Assembly: GCA_937982505.1 (NCBI GenBank)
Contig: CALJLV010000207.1
Coordinates: forward strand, 1 to 8,614
Source: an uncultured Desulfobacteraceae bacterium
Lineage (GTDB): Bacteria > Desulfobacterota > Desulfobacteria > Desulfobacterales > UBA2174
Direction: 5' to 3'
DNA: 8,614 bases
Shown: positions 5,379-8,614 of the stretch, one piece after another
Position numbering within the stretch: position 1 is the first letter of the stretch
How the letters are laid out: each line of letters opens with the position of its first letter
Notes under the pieces: generated by a model
What the model saw: the letters and a program-made list of their open reading frames with translations, nothing else
The model's database searches: none
Told to the model about the DNA's origin: nothing
Translations under genes and position numbers: made by a program

Positions 5379-6941
5379 ATGACAAGTATCGAATTGGTAT
5401 GGCTTGTGGCGGGCATTGCCGCCGGTTTTGGGGTGGCTTTCTGGGTCAAGGGGCGCATCGCGACCCAGAAGGTCAAGGCTGCCGACGCCCAGGCGCTGCG
5501 GATTGTTGAGGACGCCCAGCGGCGAGCCGAGACCCTGGTACGCGAGGCGGAGTTGGAAGCCAAGGACCGCCTCTTTCGCATGAAGAGCGATTTCGAGTCC
5601 GAATCCAAAGAGATCCGGTCCGGGCTTGAACAACGAGACCGGCGGCTGGCACAGAAGGAAGAGCATATCGATCGGCGCAGCGAGCAGATCGAACAGCGTG
5701 AAACCGAGCTGAATCAGCGAGAAAAGGGGATCGTTAAAAGAGAAGAGAAGATCGTTCAAGATGAGCTTCATTATCAGGAACTGATCGCGGCCCAGAAGCA
5801 GCAGCTGGAGACGATTTCCGGGCTCAGCGCCGAGCAGGCCAAGGATTTGCTGATTCGCGCCATGGAAAACGATGCCCGCTACGAAGGCGCCAAGCTGATC
5901 AAGCGCATCGAGACCGAGTCGCGCGAAGAGGCCGACAAGCGCGCCAAAAAAATCATTGCCATGGCGATTCAGCGCTATGCTGGCGATTTCGTCGCCGAAA
6001 GAACGGTGTCGGTGGTACCGCTGCCCAGCGATGAGATGAAAGGCCGCATCATCGGGCGTGAAGGGCGCAACATCCGGGCACTGGAGGCGGCTACGGGCAT
6101 CGACCTGATCATCGACGACACTCCCGAGGCGGTGATTCTTTCGGGCTTTAATCCGGTGCGGCGCGAGGTGGCGCGTCTGTCCTTGATGAAACTCATCGCC
6201 GATGGGCGGATTCACCCGGCCCGGATCGAGGACGTGGTCAAAAAGGTGACTGTCGAAGTCGACAAGACCATCAAGGAAGCCGGCGAACAGGCCGCTTTCG
6301 ATCTCGGGGTTCACGGAATTCATCCCGAGCTGATCATGTACCTCGGCCGGCTTAAATACCGCACCAGTTATGCCCAGAATGTGCTTCAACACTCCATCGA
6401 GGTGGGCTTTCTGGCGGGCGTGATGGCTGCCGAACTGGGACTCAATCAGAAGCTGGCCCGCCGCATGGGGCTGCTCCACGACCTGGGAAAGGCTGCCGAT
6501 CATGAGGTGGAAGGCCCCCACGCCCTGATCGGTTCCAAGCTGGCCAAGAAGTTCGGAGAGGCCCCCAAGGTGGTCCATGCCATCGCCGCCCACCATGAAG
6601 ACGTCCCGCCCAATACCGTCTATGCCTATCTTGTCCAGGCGGCCGACGGGCTATCCGGGGCGCGGCCCGGCGCCCGCAAGGAGATGCTGGAAAACTACAT
6701 CAAGCGCTTGGAGGACCTGGAGGGCATCGCCAACAGTTTTGCCGGAGTTTCCAACACCTATGCCATCCAGGCGGGGCGCGAGCTCCGGGTGCTGGTGGAG
6801 AGCGATCAGATCAGCGACGAGGATGCGGTCCTTCTCAGTCGGGATATCGCCAAGAAGATCGAAGAGAATCTGACCTTTCCCGGGCAGATCAAGGTGACGG
6901 TGATCCGCGAAACCCGGGCGGTGGAATACGCCAACAAGTAG
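5379..6941 (+). CDS. rny: Ribonuclease Y
   Basis: This 520-residue endoribonuclease is anchored in the inner membrane and starts decay of many mRNAs. An N-terminal membrane segment (about residues 3-23, IELVWLVAGIAAGFGVAFWV) is followed by a long charged coiled coil (about 30-200) rich in Glu, Arg and Gln. A KH RNA-binding domain spans about 208-275, with the GxxG loop in GRIIGREGRNIRALE (222-236). The HD phosphohydrolase domain follows, with LQHSIEV (H338), LLHDLGKA (H367, D368) and AAHHEDV (H405, H406) as likely metal and catalytic residues. The C-terminal domain ends in the typical TFPGQIKVTVIRETRAVEYA. Length equals the usual value of about 520. The start ATG is set by TGGAGG at 5366-5371, seven bases upstream. 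The TAG is 14 bases from the tyrS start, so the two genes are probably cotranscribed. Confidence 0.98.
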   Translation: MTSIELVWLVAGIAAGFGVAFWVKGRIATQKVKAADAQALRIVEDAQRRAETLVREAELEAKDRLFRMKSDFESESKEIRSGLEQRDRRLAQKEEHIDRRSEQIEQRETELNQREKGIVKREEKIVQDELHYQELIAAQKQQLETISGLSAEQAKDLLIRAMENDARYEGAKLIKRIETESREEADKRAKKIIAMAIQRYAGDFVAERTVSVVPLPSDEMKGRIIGREGRNIRALEAATGIDLIIDDTPEAVILSGFNPVRREVARLSLMKLIADGRIHPARIEDVVKKVTVEVDKTIKEAGEQAAFDLGVHGIHPELIMYLGRLKYRTSYAQNVLQHSIEVGFLAGVMAAELGLNQKLARRMGLLHDLGKAADHEVEGPHALIGSKLAKKFGEAPKVVHAIAAHHEDVPPNTVYAYLVQAADGLSGARPGARKEMLENYIKRLEDLEGIANSFAGVSNTYAIQAGRELRVLVESDQISDEDAVLLSRDIAKKIEENLTFPGQIKVTVIRETRAVEYANK

Positions 6942-6955
6942 GAAGGTGGGACGGT

Positions 6956-8248
6956 ATGACGCATGTTCTGGATGTCTTGGACGAACGCGGATTCGTCGAG
7001 GCGAAGACCCACGAGGCGGAACTTCGCGAGTGGCTCTCCCAAGGGCCGTGCACCTGCTATATCGGGTTTGATCCCACCGGCAGCAGTCTTCATATCGGGC
7101 ACCTGATACCGGTCATGGCGCTGGCGTACATGCAGCGTTGCGGTCACCGGCCCATCGCTCTGGTGGGCGGCGGTACCGGGCTGGTGGGAGACCCCTCGGG
7201 TAAGACCGAGATGCGCCAGATGCTCACCCGCGAGACGGTCGACGCCAATGCCGAAGCCCTGAAACGCCAGTTGGCGCGTTTCATCGACTTTAGTTCCCAG
7301 CGTGCGCTGCTGGTCAACAATGCCGAATGGCTTGCAGGTCTGGGGTATATTGCATTTCTGCGGGATATTGGACGTCATTTCTCCGTCAACCGGATGATCC
7401 GCGCGGAAAGCTACCGAATGCGACTCGATTCCGACGAGGGCCTGAGTTTTATCGAATTCAACTACATGCTCTTGCAGGCCTACGATTTTCTCGAACTCCA
7501 TGATCGCCATGCGTGCCGGCTGCAGATGGGAGGCTCGGACCAGTGGGGAAACATCGTCGCCGGGATCGACCTGGTGCGCAAGATGCGGCAGCAGACGGTT
7601 TTCGGGATTACCTTCCCGCTGATCACCACCGCCGGCGGGGCAAAGATGGGAAAGACCGCGGCGGGGGCTGTCTGGCTCGACGCCCAGCGTACCAGCCCCT
7701 ACGCGTATTATCAGTACTGGGTCAACTGCGATGACGCGGATGTACCGCGCTTTCTGGCGCTGTACACCTTCTTGCCCATGGGTGAAATTCGCGAAGTCGC
7801 GCAGTTGAGGGATGCGGACTTGAACCTGGCCAAGACCGTCCTGGCCTTCGAGACCACTCAGATTGTTCATGGGCGTCAGCTGGCAATGGAAGCCATGGCC
7901 GCGGCCAGCAGCATGTTCGGGTCGCGCCGTCTGCCGGCGGATCTTTTGCCCTCCTCGACCCTTCCGCGCAATAGCGCCGGAAAGGGGGCGGACGATGGGG
8001 TGCCGAGCACCGACCTGGGCGCCGATGAGATCAGTGAGGGGATCCCCTTGTTCAAACTCTTTCAACTTACCGGTCTGAGTTCCAGCGGGGGTGCGGCGCG
8101 TCGATTGATCCGCCAGGGGGGGGCGTATGTGAACAACGAGCGGGTCACGGCCGACGACCGGCCGGTGACCCTGGCGGATTTTGTCGGTGGAGAGCTGCTG
8201 CTGCGATCGGGGAAGAAGCATTTTCACCGGGTGCGGCTGACAAAATAA
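6956..8248 (+). CDS. tyrS: Tyrosyl-tRNA synthetase
   Basis: This 430-residue cytoplasmic class I synthetase charges tRNA-Tyr with tyrosine using ATP. The Rossmann catalytic domain has GFDPTGSSLHIGH, in which HIGH (46-49) is the class I signature. It also has GGGTGLVGDPSGKTEMR (71-87), FNYMLLQAYDF (168-178) and SDQWGN (194-199) for tyrosine and tRNA recognition. The second signature loop is KMGKT (230-234). This is the KFGKT-like bacterial TyrRS form rather than KMSKS. A linker with low sequence complexity (about 333-356) leads to an S4-like RNA-binding domain (about 362-425), including SSSGGAARRLIRQGGAYVNN. The length is normal (E. coli 424). The start is ATG 6956, with GGAAGG at 6941-6946 overlapping the rny stop codon, which suggests translational linkage. 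No T-box-like leader precedes it, as expected for a non-Firmicute. Confidence 0.98.
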   Translation: MTHVLDVLDERGFVEAKTHEAELREWLSQGPCTCYIGFDPTGSSLHIGHLIPVMALAYMQRCGHRPIALVGGGTGLVGDPSGKTEMRQMLTRETVDANAEALKRQLARFIDFSSQRALLVNNAEWLAGLGYIAFLRDIGRHFSVNRMIRAESYRMRLDSDEGLSFIEFNYMLLQAYDFLELHDRHACRLQMGGSDQWGNIVAGIDLVRKMRQQTVFGITFPLITTAGGAKMGKTAAGAVWLDAQRTSPYAYYQYWVNCDDADVPRFLALYTFLPMGEIREVAQLRDADLNLAKTVLAFETTQIVHGRQLAMEAMAAASSMFGSRRLPADLLPSSTLPRNSAGKGADDGVPSTDLGADEISEGIPLFKLFQLTGLSSSGGAARRLIRQGGAYVNNERVTADDRPVTLADFVGGELLLRSGKKHFHRVRLTK

Positions 8249-8263
8249 CGGCGCCGATGAAAT

Positions 8264-8281
8264 CTGGGTTGACAAGCCCAG
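8264..8281 (+). other. Hairpin covering the first TTGACA after tyrS
   Basis: CTGGGTT (8264-8270) and AGCCCAG (8275-8281) form a 7-bp stem (one T-G pair) around a GACA tetraloop. It is 16 bases after the tyrS stop. No T-tract follows, so as a terminator it would be weak. As DNA, the dyad covers a -35 box and could be an operator. Confidence 0.4.
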
Positions 8282-8297
8282 GTCGAGCATGTAAAAG
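8269..8297 (+). promoter_or_regulatory. Possible promoter 1 of the downstream operon
   Basis: TTGACA (8269-8274) is followed after 17 bases by TAAAAG (8292-8297), four of six matches to the -10 consensus. The predicted transcript would start near 8304 and contain the GC-rich stem region 8344-8407. The -35 lies within a small dyad. Confidence 0.4.
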
Positions 8298-8354
8298 AGC
8301 GCCTCGTTTGTCTGGCCCGGATGGCGCAGCCCCGGTGCCGGGTCCGGCGTACAG

Positions 8355-8407
8355 CCGGGAAAAGCCATGAGGCGTCCGGAATTCAAAGGGGCGGGTGCTT
8401 TTCCCGG
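8355..8407 (+). repeat. Perfect 11-bp inverted repeat in the intergenic tail
   Basis: CCGGGAAAAGC (8355-8365) and GCTTTTCCCGG (8397-8407) are exact reverse complements separated by 31 bases. A shorter hairpin, CCGGC (8344-8348) / GCCGG (8354-8358) with loop GTACA, shares bases with the left arm. The two folds exclude each other. No T-tract follows either one. Confidence 0.6.
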
Positions 8408-8433
8408 GATTTGGCCGGTGCGGTTGAAAATGC

Positions 8434-8463
8434 TTGACAGCAGGACGAAGGTCGAGGTAAGAA
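8434..8463 (+). promoter_or_regulatory. Possible promoter 2 of the downstream operon
   Basis: A full TTGACA (8434-8439) is preceded by a modest A-run (GAAAATGC). The best -10 candidates, GTAAGA at 8457 or TAAGAA at 8458, are poor. A 10-bp palindrome GAAGATCTTC (8461-8470) covers the expected -10 and start region and could be an operator. The call rests on the -35 box and on the tandem arrangement. Confidence 0.28.
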
Positions 8464-8469
8464 GATCTT

Positions 8470-8514
8470 CTCTTTCGAAACGCGGAAACGCGAGCGGAAG
8501 ATCGCTCTTGAAAA
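8470..8514 (+). promoter_or_regulatory. Antiterminator-like leader: GAAA hairpin and boxA-like motifs
   Basis: A hairpin CGCG-GAAA-CGCG (8481-8492) with a GNRA-type loop is flanked by two stretches resembling boxA of rRNA leaders (consensus about TGCTCTTTAACA). These are CTCTTTCGAAA (8470-8480) and CGCTCTTGAAAA (8503-8514). A second small stem, GAGCG/CGCTC (8492-8496/8503-8507), overlaps the second one. The hairpin-then-boxA order is like that of rRNA operon leaders. Support is by resemblance only. Confidence 0.35.
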
Positions 8515-8538
8515 TCGAAGCGTTGGGATAGCCTGGCA

Positions 8539-8558
8539 GCCAGATGCCGGCCAGATGC
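8539..8558 (+). repeat. 9-bp direct repeat at one-helical-turn spacing
   Basis: GCCAGATGC occurs at 8539-8547 and again at 8550-8558, a pitch of 11 bases. It lies about 30-50 bases upstream of the -35 of the last promoter, where an activator could bind two adjacent sites on the same face of the helix. Confidence 0.55.
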
Positions 8559-8565
8559 GATCCGA

Positions 8566-8614
8566 ACCGGTTTTTGAAAAAAGGGATTGACAGGCGGGTT
8601 GAGTTTAGTATATT
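8566..8614 (+). promoter_or_regulatory. Strong promoter at the right edge, likely for a stable RNA operon
   Basis: A consensus -35 TTGACA (8587-8592) and -10 TATATT (8609-8614, five of six matches) are 16 bases apart. An A/T tract, GGTTTTTGAAAAAAGG (8569-8584), lies directly upstream, in the position of an UP element that binds the polymerase alpha subunit. The start point would be near base 8621, outside the window. This build is typical of rRNA and tRNA promoters. The transcribed gene itself is not visible. Confidence 0.65.

Noticed and set aside
4751..5608. A 285-residue open frame on the minus strand across zapA, the 6S RNA and rny
   Set aside because: It spans a structured RNA gene and two protein genes of the other strand and shows no domain-like pattern.
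5259..6596. A 445-residue open frame on the minus strand opposite rny
   Set aside because: It lies opposite a clearly real rny gene with all motifs; its leucine/phenylalanine-rich stretch is only the complement of the coiled-coil codons.
8350..8385. Weak likeness to a cyclic-di-GMP (GEMM) riboswitch around AAAAGCCATGAGGC
   Set aside because: The diagnostic GGGACGCAAAGCC core and both paired arms are missing, and no reading frame follows that it could control.
6806..8386. A 526-residue open frame on the minus strand opposite tyrS
   Set aside because: It covers the whole tyrS gene and the rny end. Composition is typical of an antisense shadow frame and no motif is visible.
8315..8395. A tRNA-like 5' end (GCCCGGATGGCGCAG) after tyrS
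   Set aside because: No anticodon arm and no T-arm (GGTTCGAATCC type) follow at the right distance, and the acceptor ends do not pair.

Overview
This window is a housekeeping region of a GC-rich bacterium, most likely a member of the Desulfobacterota (former Deltaproteobacteria). That assignment rests on gene order and on the look of the proteins, not on any database search. The order is F1 ATP synthase genes, a short GlmU-like nucleotidyltransferase, a zapB-like gene, zapA, a 6S RNA, RNase Y and tyrosyl-tRNA synthetase. All genes are on the plus strand, and I see no mobile element, CRISPR array or phage gene.

Bases 1-3295 hold the distal part of an ATP synthase operon in the usual order alpha (cut by the left edge), gamma, beta, epsilon. 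Bases 3296-3455 carry two consecutive strong hairpins that probably end or attenuate this operon. A single-domain GlmU-type sugar-1-phosphate nucleotidyltransferase follows (3456-4211). It has the complete pyrophosphorylase domain but no acetyltransferase domain.

A good promoter overlaps the stop codon of the GlmU-like gene. It drives a small coiled-coil protein of the ZapB type and then ZapA, both FtsZ-ring associated factors. The zapA-rny interval (4905-5378) has no protein gene. It holds a nested hairpin, a well-conserved 6S RNA and two further hairpins. RNase Y and TyrRS are 14 bases apart and form a likely two-gene transcription unit.

The last 366 bases (8249-8614) have no protein gene but are dense in signals. 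There are three TTGACA boxes about 150-165 bases apart, a perfect 11-bp inverted repeat, a GAAA-loop hairpin next to boxA-like motifs, and a 9-bp direct repeat at an 11-bp pitch. Last come an A/T tract and a near-consensus promoter that ends exactly at the window edge. This looks like the promoter and leader region of a stable RNA (rRNA or tRNA) operon that begins just outside the window.

I found no clearly new biological system. The points most worth a second look are the tail region, the one-domain GlmU homologue, the operator-like repeat in the zapBA promoter, and the 6S RNA with its alternative flanking structures.
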